Counted from the first letter of the stretch, positions 1 to 9,093 are shown. The stretch is DNA of 12,080 nucleotides from Dunaliella salina (GCA_002284615.2 MU070359.1:74486-86565), one strand, 5' to 3'. The notes: generated by a model not told the origin, from the sequence alone. Numbers and translations are program-made.

Positions 1-24
1 CACACACACACACTTACACTGCAG
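1..24 (+). other. 3' end of an intron, CA repeat plus acceptor
   Basis: The window opens inside an intron. Bases 1-13 are a CA dinucleotide run of unknown full length, followed by CTTACACTGCAG, and the first visible exon begins at 25. The acceptor is supported because the reading frame from 25 begins with the conserved CHLH motif GLRDGGRG. Confidence 0.8.
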
Positions 25-1821
25 GGCTTGCGTGATGGTGGCCGTGGCCAGCAGATCTGCATGACCATTGTGGAGACTGCTCGCCAGTGCAACCTGCAGA
101 ACGACGTGCAGCTGCCCGAGGATGAGGAGGCTGCCAAGAACCTGACGGTAGGTTACTTGAGCCATCACTGTTGCCTCAGGCAAATAAGGGTCTAGGTCCA
201 TTTACTGTGCACTCTGTAAAATTGCATTTTGTGCCTTGCACATGGTGTTTCCTGTTGCAGGCACATGCCATGGATTGCTCAAAGAGGCATTGAAGAATAG
301 GTGGATGTCTGCATGATTGCTGCAGTCTTTAATGCCCACACATGCAGGCCTGTTCAAAGACTGTGTGATAGTACTTGACAGTGGGATAGTACTTGACAGT
401 CATAGAACAGGTCTGCATGTGCGGGCATTAAGAGTGTGCTATCATAAAGACATCATGCATTCATGCTTGCACCCAGAGGAAGCCAAGGCACTCCAGGGGC
501 GGAGACAGCGCGTGTCAGCGGTCATTTCACCCCAGAGGTTGCATATCATGCCTTGGTGTTTCTTTATTCGTTTGCAAGCAGAGGTCTTGCTTGGAGGTCT
601 GCAAGTGGATGGTAGCATGCGCCACATCTGCAGTTTGCAAGTGTCTGTTGTATCTCCGTCCTCCCTGTGCAGCTGGAGGAGCGCGACCTGGTCATCGGCA
701 ACGTGTACAGGAAGCTGATGGAGATTGAGAGCCGCCTGCTGCCCTGCGGCCTGCACGTGGTGGGCATCATGCCCTCTGCTGCTGAGGCTATTGCCACCCT
801 GGTCAACATCGGCGAGATCAACCGCCCGGATAACAACCCCCCCGTGAAGGTGAGCATGCAGGAGTGGGGAAACTCTATACTCTGGTGCTCCTCTTTAATG
901 GGTTGGTGAGAATTGGGCCTCTGAAAAGGAGGGCAGAAAAGCGAGCTCATACCACCTCTAGCTGCCAGTGTGATTACATCAAGGTCACCAAAACATGATG
1001 TCCAGCAGGTTTTAGGGAGTTCATCAGCAGGGGGACATTGATTCGCCTGATCTGACTGGTGGCAGCATTGTCATGATGCAGCTCTGTTCCGCAAGAATAC
1101 CTGTCCAGCTCCTCAGTCCTCCATGAGCCTGTGGTGAACAGTTAGTGACCACATGTACTTGTTTTGCGGACAGGGCCTGCCCACTATCATGGCGGAGTCC
1201 ATCGGCCGCGACATTGAGGAGATTTACCGCACCTCCAACCGTGGTGTGCTGTCTGAGGTGAACTTGCTGGAGAAGATCAACGAGGCCTGCAGGGACTGCG
1301 TGAGCGAGTTCGTCAAGGGTGGGTAACAACATCGGGAGAGGCATGCAGAGCTGTGAGCTGTTGGTGCTTGCTATGACGGCCCATTTAAGATCCCGAATGT
1401 TTTGTGCGTTCCAATTGAAATCCCATGTGTATTCTTGCCTCAGCCACTGAACACACGGTGGTCTGAACCCGTTCGGTTTGTGTGTGTCCTAGCATCTTCA
1501 CGTACACGCTGCAAGAGATCTTGGTGCTTCAGCCAGTCCGACTTTGCATCTCATCCCCTTCTTCCCTGATGTACGATGATGCAGATCGCACTGGCCTGGA
1601 TGGCCGCATCGGCCAGAGCTGGCTGACCGTCCTGGCCAAGTGGACTGGATTCTATGAGGATCCTCTGCAGCGTGCCCTGCGTGGAACCCCTTTCTCCACT
1701 GCCAGCCGCCCCGATCTGCTCAACACCTTCAAGTGAGTGGAAGCTCTGTGACCTAAGTGAGATACACGCTGCCTAGAAGAACGGTCTTTCCAGCTTGTTA
1801 GTTGAATGTACACAAGCACAT

Positions 1822-1896
<75 letters not shown>

Positions 1897-4800
1897 TGCA
1901 GGTATCTTGAGTTCTGCCTGGAGCAGGTTGTGAAGGACAATGAGGTGAGCGCCCTTATCACCGGCCTGGAGGGTCGCTATGTGGAGCCTGGTCCAGGTGG
2001 TGACCCCATCCGCAACCCTGGTGTGCTCCCAACTGGCAAGAACATCCACGCCTTGGACCCCCAGTCCATCCCCACTCAGGTGTGCCATGAGGATGCTTGC
2101 AAGAGATGAGTTGGATCATTAGTCTGTACATGTGCAGGGTAGCTCACCTGGGTAGTGCATGAGCTTTGCCTCTGTCAACTGATGGACATGGAGCTAACAC
2201 GAGTGGATGACTTGGATCACCAGTTGATACATGTGCAGGGTAGCACACCTGGGTAGTGTAAGAGCTTTGCCAGTTGATGGGTATGGAGCCCAAAGCAAGT
2301 GGAAATTGAGTCTGTGGCTTGGCGATGTGCAGTCATTCTTCCTGCTCTTTTCCCCTTTCCATGTCTAGCCTGAATACTGCACTGACTGGCAGTCCTGTGA
2401 AGGGGGACCTCCACAGGGCTCTTCCTGTGGTACTAGTCCTGCTGGTGGCCCACCTCTGTCTGATACTTATCCAAATTCCTTGCTGCTGAGAGACCCGATT
2501 ACTTTCATGTTGTTCGATTCAGGCTACCAAGACGTGCTTGTTGAAAATTCAGTGAGGGCTCGGGCTTGCTCTACCCACCTCTTGCGTCCGCCACACTCAT
2601 TGCATACAATGCCATGCCCTGACGCCAATCCACAGGCCGCCTTGAAGAGTGCGAGCGTGGTGGTTGAGCGCCTGCTGGAGCGTGAGCGCCTGAACAACCA
2701 GGGCAACTACCCTGAGACTATTGCCCTGGTACTGTGGGGCACAGACAACATCAAGACCTACGGCGAGTCCCTGGCACAGGTGGGTTTGCAGGGCTGTGTA
2801 TGCATTAGCCACGAGTGTGCATGTGGCCAGGAAGTTGCCCAACATTTGCACAGGGATGGTTCTTACGTTGGGAGTAGTACCTCCCTGCATGACATACTCT
2901 TTCTCAATTATTAGCATGCTTTTGAGTTTGAGTAACTTGGTATCAGAAATATATCTGACAGTTTTTGAAAGGAAAAACCTGTGAAATGCCAGGGTTCTTC
3001 CAAATTTTCACCCTGGTACATGCTGTTGTTACGATTTAAGGGCATTTTCTGATCTCACGAGCACTACTGGACATGTGCATACAAGGATTTTTCATCCTTA
3101 CTTGCCCTAACACTTGCCCTGCTTAAAAGTGTTTCAGCATGACCACCGTGAGTTCCATCCATCCTAAACCCTAAACCCTGTTTTATCCTTACTTGCTCTG
3201 ATATTCGCCCTTGTCTTAATAAATGCATGAGCATGACTTTCATGGGTTTACACCTGCAGGTCATGGTCATGGTGGGCATCCGACCTGTGGCTGATGCCTT
3301 GGGGCGCGTCAACAAGCTGGAGGTCATCCCTCTGGAGGAGCTGGGCAGGCCACGCGTGGATGTGGTGGTCAACTGCTCTGGCGTGTTCCGTGACCTGTTT
3401 GTCAACCAGGTGTGAGGGCATGCATGCAGGCATCCAGGCAGTTTGCTGTGGGTGGTGTTCAAGCCAGAAATTTGCATCAGATCAGACTCTAAAACTTAAT
3501 AGAAGTAATTGGAGTTAGATGTAATGAGCTTTTTGTCTTTATCCTGCTTGCGACATTTTGATGATTGGGTTCAATGAGATTCTTTGTTCTGCTGTTTGCA
3601 GACTCTTCTGATTCTTGACGCGTGCTGGTGCTGGTACTGCATGGAGGCAGCACCACTTCCTGGTTGCAGCTGACGATCTAGTTGTTAGATTGTCAATAGC
3701 TGCCTCTACCTGTGCTTGTTGTAAACTGAAGAAATCATTGCAGGTGTCTCGTGATGCACCAGCAGACCCTGCGTCAAGTGGTGGACTTTAACCATTGCCT
3801 ACCGCCTGCAGATGCTGTTGCTAGACCGCGCTGTCAAGCTGGCTGCTGAGCAGGACGAGCCCCCTGAAATGAACTTCGTGCGCAAGCACGCCATGCAGCA
3901 GGTGAGAGAACGTTGCTTGTCTCTGTGGAACCCGAATGCCCAATCTGTTAGAGCTGGTGTCCATGACAGCCGCAACCAGGGTCTAGCAGGCGGGTTTTGA
4001 TGCATGGACTGTCTGCATTGGGGTACATGTGAGGATGGCAACTGCTTTCCATGAGTCCTGACTTTTCCTCCCGCGTTCTTGGTAATAGAACAGACTGTGA
4101 AGCTGTCATGCTTGAAATACGAACAGTGACTTATCAGTCAGTGGTGACAGGTGGTATGACTTCAGTGCGTAATGTGTCTTTTCAGTTGATCCAACCTGGA
4201 TGCACACCATCCATGCACATGCTTGCTTTTGTCTTTCTTTGAGCACCTCCGATCACTCTGTGCTTATGCCCAGGCTGAGGAGCTGGGCCTGCAGTCCGTG
4301 CGCGATGCTGCCACCCGCGTCTTCTCCAACTCCTCCGGCAGCTACTCTTCCAACGTTAACCTGGCAGTGGAGAACTCCTCCTGGAGTGACGAGAGCCAGC
4401 TGCAGGAGATGTACTTGAAGCGCAAGACGTATGCCTTCAACAGCGACCGCCCTGGTGCTGGTGGCGAGCAGAAGCGTGAGGTGTTTGAGAACGCCATGAA
4501 GACCGTGGACTGCACTTTCCAGGTAAGGGGTGTGCAGTCTGTGGACTTCGATTCATGTGTAAGGTTGGCCAGTTCCGTATGTCAATACCGTATGCCCGTA
4601 CATTTTGTGCAAAGGATTCCTGACATTTGCCATATAGCACGTAAAAATACAGATAAAAAGAGGGAATTGGCCAACCCTATTCATGTCCTGTTGGTGGCGC
4701 AAGTTACCTCAGTGATGTGGTGATGTGATGGTTCAGGGACTCCCATTTCCTGATGGTTGTGAGCTCCTTTCCCAGAAGAGTGGTGCAGGCCCCATGCAGC

Positions 4801-6596
4801 GCTCCATGCCTGTGTGCACTCGGAGGATGTTTTTCCCAATGTTCCAATATGCACATCATCGGAAACACTTGTTTGGCATTGGAAAACATCCTTCGCATGC
4901 AATCATGATGGGACTGTATAGATCCTCTTTGCGCGCATACCATCAAAGGTTACGATGTTGCATTGCTTGCCCGTTGAGGCGGTCGAAGCCCAATGATGAG
5001 CCCATCCCCCTTGTTTGCATGCTGTTGAGTACTGCTTTCTTCATCCGTTCCCATGATGTTGCTTATAATCTTTGAGACCTGAGTGTGCCTTGTGCACACT
5101 GTGTTGACAACAAGCAAGCCCTGAGGAACTTAGTCACCCATACCACGCTTGGAAGCTCATCTGCATGTGTGTGTCTGCCTGGGTGGTACCATGCCCTTGC
5201 ACTCGAGACGATGACGATGCATTTATCATTCACACGAAACAGAGCTTGTTCATGATATGACAAAATATGCTGCGTTCTTACCGAGTCTCCCTGCTCGCAT
5301 GCATTCTGCATCATCACTGTCATCATAACTTCCATCATGCCTGTGTGTAACTGCTGTACGGCTGTGATGACTTCAACATTAAATCTTAGGACACCTTTAG
5401 AACCACATGTGTGGTAGTGAAACAAATTCGAAGCCTGAGTCCTACAGCTTATTGCCCCAGCCCTCTTTTTCAACGTACTGCTTGGCAGCATGCTTTCCTT
5501 CATGCCATCAGGCTTGCATACTTCGTTGTGTGTGGATTATTGTGTGTTGCACCTGCCTACCCCTGTCTTCCTCTTCAGTGCACTCACATTTCAAAAGCAT
5601 CAACTCCGCTTGTTTAATAGCATTCGCATCCCAAGGGTTAACCCTGTGCTTGGCGTACATCGAAGCCAGGCATTTTGATGGAAGCAGGCTGGTGCTTTAC
5701 AGCACTACATGCAGCATGCAGATAATTGGTGATACCCTATTAATGCTTTTCCTCAATGTCTCGAGTGATGGGGTAACCCACGTGATCTTTCTCCCAAACA
5801 AGGAAATTGCATGCTGTTTCTGTGGTGAGCAGTCTGTACTAGGCAAATTCAGCAGGAGCGAACAGTTGTTTCTGTACTTCGTGCAGTGGTGCACCTTGTG
5901 CTCTTCCCCACGCAGCCATAGCGGTGCATTCACAAGCTGTTGCATGAGAGCTGGAGTGCTGACTGCTGTTGACTGTTCGTGTCGTTCGCGCAATCTCCCT
6001 GTTTGTGTGCCATGATGATGTTTGTTCCCTAATGTAGCAAGAATATATGGCCAGCTATAGCCATCTGTAACATCCTGGGCTCTGCCTTTTTCACAAGTGT
6101 TACATGGGTCGCAAAGCCTAGGGTGTGTCCCCGTTTTGTGGCTTGATGACTGCTACTGACTATTTGTGTCTTCTGTGCACAATCCCCCTGCAGAACCTGG
6201 ACAGCAGCGAGATCTCTCTCACCGATGTGAGCCACTACTTCGACAGCGACCCCACCAAGATTGTGCAGGGCCTGCGCAAGGACGGCAAGGCCCCAAGTGC
6301 ATACATTGCTGACACCACCACTGCCAATGCACAGGTGTGTGAGGGGAATTTGTACTTGAATGTGTTTTTCCCTGGCTCTCTCCATCAAGTGAATTGGTTG
6401 CAAGAGCCTTGTGAGCATGACTGCATAAGAGCTTGTTTGGCATATCTCCTATGAGAGGTACAGCTACCAAAACGCCCCTGCTGATAAGCACACATTCATG
6501 GATGCTCCCTTTTGAATGGCAACCTGGACCCAATTTTGTGCAGAAGCAGCAAAGGCACTTGTACCCTTGGAGGCGTGGAAGCTCAATGTGTGCGTT

Positions 6597-6672
<76 letters not shown>

Positions 6673-7433
6673 GCGCGCACACACCAGGTACGCACCCTGG
6701 GTGAGACTGTGCGCTTGGATGCTCGCACCAAGCTGCTGAACCCCAAGTGGTATGAGGGCATGCTGAGCTCTGGCTACGAGGGTGTGCGCGAGATCCAGAA
6801 GCGCCTCACCAACACCATGGGCTGGAGCGCTACAAGCGGCATGGTGAGTTGGGTGTGAGTGAGCATGCTGATTCGATGAACCCACAGCTGCAGGTGCAGT
6901 CATTGGTGCATTATACTTTCTAGGATAGAGCGAAGTGGGTCATTGGGCTCTCTTTTGTTTCTGCTGTGCTGAGCCATTTGGTGTGGCCTGTCCTTTTGTG
7001 TAACAGGTCGACAACTGGGTGTATGATGACGCCAACAGCACCTTCATTGAGGATGATGCCATGGCCAAGCGCCTGATGGATGCAAACCCCAACTCATTCC
7101 GAAAGCTGGTGGCCACCTTCCTGGAGGCCAACGGCCGAGGTGGGTTTGTAGCGGTAGGCTGCAGGCGTAGATTCGAAGCATGATTGCTCACCATGATAGT
7201 TGATGAGGTCGCAATCTTATAACACTGCCCGCTTGTTGCAAGATGCTTGCTTCCAGATCATGTGTTGAGGCTCTCACCCATGGAAAGGTTCCTTCGTTCG
7301 AACTCTCGAGGGACTTACTGCTTCACCTGCTTCCCTGTCTGCAGGCTACTGGGATGCTAAGCCTGAACAGCTGGAAAAGCTGAGGCAGTTGTACACTGAT
7401 GTGGAGGACAAGATTGAGGGTGTTGAGGTCTAA
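25..7433 (+). CDS. CHLH: Magnesium-chelatase subunit H, C-terminal 640 residues, 13 exons (5' end outside window)
   Basis: CHLH is the large porphyrin-binding subunit of plastid Mg-chelatase. With CHLI and CHLD it inserts Mg2+ into protoporphyrin IX using ATP, the first committed step to chlorophyll. Exons seen: 25-147, 673-849, 1174-1318, 1585-1732, 1902-2079, 2636-2779, 3260-3409, 3812-3901, 4274-4522, 6194-6334, 6688-6843, 7007-7139, 7345-7433. They sum to 1923 nt (640 codons plus TAA) with no frame break. Family motifs in order, numbered within this fragment: [12 protein letters not shown] (1-12), [15 protein letters not shown] (about 57-72), [12 protein letters not shown] (about 226-237), [12 protein letters not shown] (about 291-302), [11 protein letters not shown] (about 342-352), [15 protein letters not shown] (398-412), [16 protein letters not shown] (469-484), [11 protein letters not shown] (505-515), [16 protein letters not shown] (525-540), and C-terminal VEDKIEG. 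This is the CobN/Mg-chelatase family. Full CHLH is about 1330-1400 residues, so nearly half is here. The incoming intron is phase 0 and ends at 24. Residues about 145-198 are the least conserved part. CobN is excluded by the plant-like C-terminus. Confidence 0.97.
304..454. repeat. Long imperfect inverted repeat inside a CHLH intron
   Basis: The left arm 304-364 is nearly the reverse complement of the right arm 396-454. From the outer end the matching blocks are 7, 5, 2, 4, 7, 9, 7 and about 7 bases, separated by short mismatches or bulges, giving about 48 paired positions. The best block pairs 326-355 with 405-433, with one bulge and two mismatches. The loop is about 31 nt (365-395). Weaker pairing may continue outward to about 295 and 462. 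It could be a MITE-like fold-back, an intronic small-RNA precursor, or an old inverted duplication. The sequence alone does not decide. Confidence 0.8.
367..400 (+). repeat. 16-bp direct repeat, 18-bp period
   Basis: The 16-mer GATAGTACTTGACAGT occurs at 367-382 and again, identically, at 385-400, with GG between. Both copies sit in the loop and inner stem of the intronic fold-back. Confidence 0.9.
850..1173 (+). other. CHLH intron (324 nt)
   Basis: This is a phase 0 intron with donor GTGAGC and acceptor GGACAG. I see no repeat, RNA gene or convincing ORF in it. Confidence 0.9.
1823..1894 (+). repeat. (AC)36 microsatellite at an intron 3' end
   Basis: An uninterrupted run of 36 AC units fills the second half of the 169-nt intron 1733-1901. 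Only seven bases, TGTGCAG, separate it from exon 1902-2079, so it lies where the polypyrimidine tract would be. The splice is well supported: AA at 1731-1732 plus G at 1902 gives Lys, then [10 protein letters not shown] follows in frame. Confidence 0.97.
2080..2635 (+). other. CHLH intron (556 nt) with a tandem duplication
   Basis: This is a phase 0 intron with donor GTGTGC and acceptor CCACAG, placed between the codons for ...SIPTQ and AALKSA.... It contains a roughly 101-bp tandem duplication near its 5' end. The rest (about 2303-2635) shows nothing recognisable. Confidence 0.9.
2105..2302 (+). repeat. About 101-bp tandem duplication in an intron
   Basis: Copy 1 spans about 2105-2205 and copy 2 about 2206-2302. 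Shared landmarks are TTGGATCA, ACATGTGCAGGGTAGC, CACCTGGGTAGTG and GAGCTTTGCC, each offset by about 100 bases. Copy 2 has small deletions and scattered substitutions, so the duplication is not recent. Confidence 0.85.
2780..3259 (+). other. CHLH intron (480 nt) with telomere-like heptamers
   Basis: This is a phase 0 intron with donor GTGGGT and acceptor CTGCAG, splitting the conserved segment ...YGESLAQ / [10 protein letters not shown] diverged direct repeat of about 35 nt (TCCTTACTTGC at 3095 and again at 3186) brackets a short CCCTAAA-type motif. No gene is seen inside. Confidence 0.9.
3163..3179 (+). repeat. Two CCTAAAC telomere-like units
   Basis: The bases CCTAAACCCTAAACCCT form just over two copies of the plant-type telomere heptamer in the CCCTAAA orientation, inside a CHLH intron. 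With so few units, chance is possible. They could instead be a scar of break repair. Confidence 0.6.
3410..3811 (+). other. CHLH intron (402 nt)
   Basis: This is a phase 0 intron, donor GTGTGA. The acceptor at 3811 is chosen over the upstream CAG at 3744 because only it joins ...LFVNQ to MLLLDRAVK, as in the family. No other structure is recognised. Confidence 0.88.
3902..4273 (+). other. CHLH intron (372 nt)
   Basis: This is a phase 0 intron, donor GTGAGA, acceptor GCCCAG, joining ...KHAMQQ to AEELGLQS. Nothing else is recognised in it. Confidence 0.9.
4523..6193 (+). other. Largest CHLH intron (1671 nt)
   Basis: This is a phase 0 intron with donor GTAAGG, acceptor CTGCAG and a pyrimidine-rich tail before it. 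It is three times longer than any other complete intron here. It holds an imperfect inverted repeat (4821-4895). A 202-codon open frame at 5407-6015 is Cys/Ser-rich and resembles no family, so I do not call it a gene. The extra length could come from an old insertion, but no element ends or target-site duplication are visible to me. Confidence 0.9.
4821..4895. repeat. Imperfect inverted repeat in the large intron
   Basis: The arm 4821-4841 is the near reverse complement of 4877-4895. The core GGATGTTTTTCCCAATG faces CATTGGAAAACATCC with two extra bases on the left arm. The loop is 35 nt. It would form a stem of about 18 pairs in the transcript. Confidence 0.75.
6602..6684 (+). repeat. CA/GC microsatellite at an intron 3' end
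   Basis: A pure CA run covers 6602-6670, followed by four GC units (6671-6678) and a short ACACAC. The acceptor CAG at 6685-6687 follows immediately, so the alternating purine-pyrimidine tract touches exon 6688-6843. It occupies the end of the 353-nt intron 6335-6687. The first part of that intron (6335-6600) has no other recognised content. Confidence 0.97.
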
Positions 7434-7940
7434 GTTCCTTGCCGTGCCTCGCGCACTTGCCTGCCAGCCTTGGTTTCCTTGATTATTTATGTCATTAGCC
7501 TAAATGTACCCGGATGAGCGGAGAGTTTTGATGTATGCGCTCACGAGGTAACCACCTGTTTTTGGCTGAGTGTGTTGTAGTGTGAGCCTGAGGGACAACT
7601 AAGAGAGATCGAGAGATGTGTGACTGGATGTTTGCTCTGAAAAATGTTTTTTTTGGAAAACAGTGCTGAATATAGCATGGACATGCTGGCAAACTAGCTT
7701 GATCCCTTATGTGCCTATATCCTGGGCTCATGAGCGGCAATTGCCTTTGTCTTGATGCATTTTGTCCGCATGTTTTCCAGAAAGGTTTTCATGTCTGTTT
7801 TTTTCTGTCCATTTGATTAGCAATTTTATATTTTTCATGTCGAACCCTGCCTCACTTTTCTGTCAGCTGTGATAATGCTTTTGAGCACTGTCTGACTGCT
7901 CATGAATATTCAGGTTGTAAATGTGCAGCCTATCAAAATC
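7434..7940 (+). other. Probable CHLH 3' untranslated region
   Basis: From the TAA stop at 7431-7433 the sequence becomes T-rich with several poly-T runs and no credible ORF. The first TGTAA downstream of the stop is at 7916-7920, so the transcript probably ends some 10-20 bases later. The end point is inferred. Confidence 0.55.
7916..7920 (+). promoter_or_regulatory. Candidate TGTAA polyadenylation signal
   Basis: TGTAA is the established polyadenylation signal of chlorophycean nuclear genes. This is its first occurrence after the CHLH stop, about 480 bases downstream. Confidence 0.5.
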
Positions 7941-8163
7941 AGAACTGAACTGCATACAAAGATGTTTTTTGGTGTTGGTAAGGGAGTGGCCAGTGAAAGC
8001 ACAGAATTGTAGCTGCCTGTAGCAGGGTGCTAAAAGATTTGATCTTCAGATACATAGTTTGGCAGCTCATCCTGCTCTGTCCAGCCACAGATGAAGAACT
8101 TGAGTTTTGAAATATAATGGGAAATCTCAGTAGTTTGCGTCACAATAGACCTTCAAAGGTAAT

Positions 8164-8199
8164 CTGAGTGCAGTAAAAAACACCCGACTCATCCTTCAG
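8164..8199 (+). repeat. Dispersed short repeat, member 1 (partner 9003-9038)
   Basis: CTGAGTGCAGTAAAAA and the following 20 bases match 9003-9038 at about 28 of 36 positions without gaps. This is a weak but visible sign that the flank is built of related repeats. Confidence 0.5.
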
Positions 8200-8399
8200 A
8201 ATTTGAAGAGGGTTTAGCTCCAGTTTGAATGTGTATGACTCAAAAGGTAGAGAGATTACATGATTGTTAGATTACAGCTACCAGAATCCCCCCCCTACTA
8301 CCATCAATTTGTCGACAGTCCCCCAAGGTTGCAATGTTATAGTTGAGTTTGACCTTCAGCCAGGTTGTTTGGCTGCTTGGCATGTTCCATCCATAGGTA

Positions 8400-8453
8400 G
8401 GTAAGGTTACATCGCTATATCCGCCTACGAGGGCAGCTGAGCGGAAACACAGA
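8400..8453 (+). repeat. 54-bp dispersed repeat, member 1
   Basis: These 54 bases align without gaps to 10191-10244 with 10 differences (44 of 54 identical), including an 11-base identical block AGGGCAGCTGA. In minus-strand translation both give a CFxSAALxGxY-like string, suggesting a shared, decayed origin. The family is unknown. Confidence 0.75.
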
Positions 8454-8852
8454 CCTGGAACTAGACAAGTCTTCGAAAATGTGTATAGAAATGTCAACTG
8501 TTGAGAAACATGCACTCTAAGTACCACATAAAGCAGAGGTTCTCCAAGTAAGCACTAAGAAAATGGCACAAGAAGTCTTAACCTGAATGCTCATATGTTT
8601 GACTCGTAACTCCAAATGTTCAGAGAACAGAGTGCAAGGAAAGAGATGGTCAAATGCAGATTTGCATGATGTTTGGCAAACAGTCTCCTCGAAACTCCAA
8701 CACCCTATTGCAAAGTTTTATGGTATGGAAGGAACTACAGCAACAGCCTGAGAGCACATGCTCATGGGAAGCTCCACGTTTACTTGTATTTTAAGCAATG
8801 CCTGGCATTCACGTTTGCTCTTCTCAACCCACACTCACAAGCTTGGATGAAA

Positions 8853-8966
8853 CCATCCATAGGATCAATGTCCATGAGGTTAGAAACGGGATGATGTCTC
8901 ATTAGTTTACCATTCGTAGGATCAATGTCCATGAGGTTAGAAACGGAATGATGTCTCATTAGTTTA
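8853..8966. repeat. 57-bp tandem repeat, two copies
   Basis: Copies at 8853-8909 and 8910-8966 are directly adjacent and differ at three of 57 positions. The shared core runs from AGGATCAATG to CATTAGTTTA. The unit is 19 codons long, and on the minus strand both copies read in one open frame (8780-9031) containing LMRHH and VSNLMDIDP twice. That frame has no recognised family. Confidence 0.95.
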
Positions 8967-9093
8967 ATCCTGTAAGAAATGAAAAACATCCTCAGAACTA
9001 GCCTGAGTGCAATAAAAAGCGCCTGTCTCAACCTGAAGCACTCTGTAAGCCATCAGGGTAAATCAGAGAAGAGTGCTCATGAGTCCTGAGTGT

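Larger units (their letters stand above)
148..672 (+). other. CHLH intron (525 nt) carrying a fold-back
   Basis: This is a phase 0 intron with donor GTAGGT and acceptor TGCAG. Its middle third is a long imperfect inverted repeat, listed separately at 304-454. Open frames across it are low-complexity and resemble no family, so no gene is called inside it. Confidence 0.9.
7941..8852. other. Intergenic stretch, no gene recognised
   Basis: I find no coding frame with family resemblance on either strand. The minus frame 8267-8527 is open but anonymous. The segment contains one member of each of two short dispersed repeat pairs (8164-8199 and 8400-8453) whose partners lie further right. It may be decayed repeat DNA. 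Confidence 0.5.

Noticed and set aside
1319..1326. Alternative donor GTAAC at 1323
   Set aside because: It would put the next exon in the wrong frame. The donor at 1319 gives Asp across the junction followed by [11 protein letters not shown].
1652..2109. Open frames encoding poly-Cys-Val or poly-His-Thr tracts, here and at 6219-6903
   Set aside because: They are translations of the CA microsatellites and arise only because the dinucleotide run has no stop codons.
3735..3811. Alternative 3' splice site after CAG at 3744
   Set aside because: Using it would add a non-conserved stretch containing an in-frame break before MLLLDRAVK. The acceptor at 3811 joins the conserved family sequence exactly.
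5407..6015. Longest open frame in the window (202 codons, + strand)
   Set aside because: It lies wholly inside the CHLH intron 4523-6193. It is rich in Cys, Ser and Leu without recognisable domains, and is interrupted by no splice logic. It is best explained as a chance frame.
8253..8276. Direct repeat AGATTACA separated by eight bases
   Set aside because: Too short to be meaningful; expected by chance in a 12-kb window.
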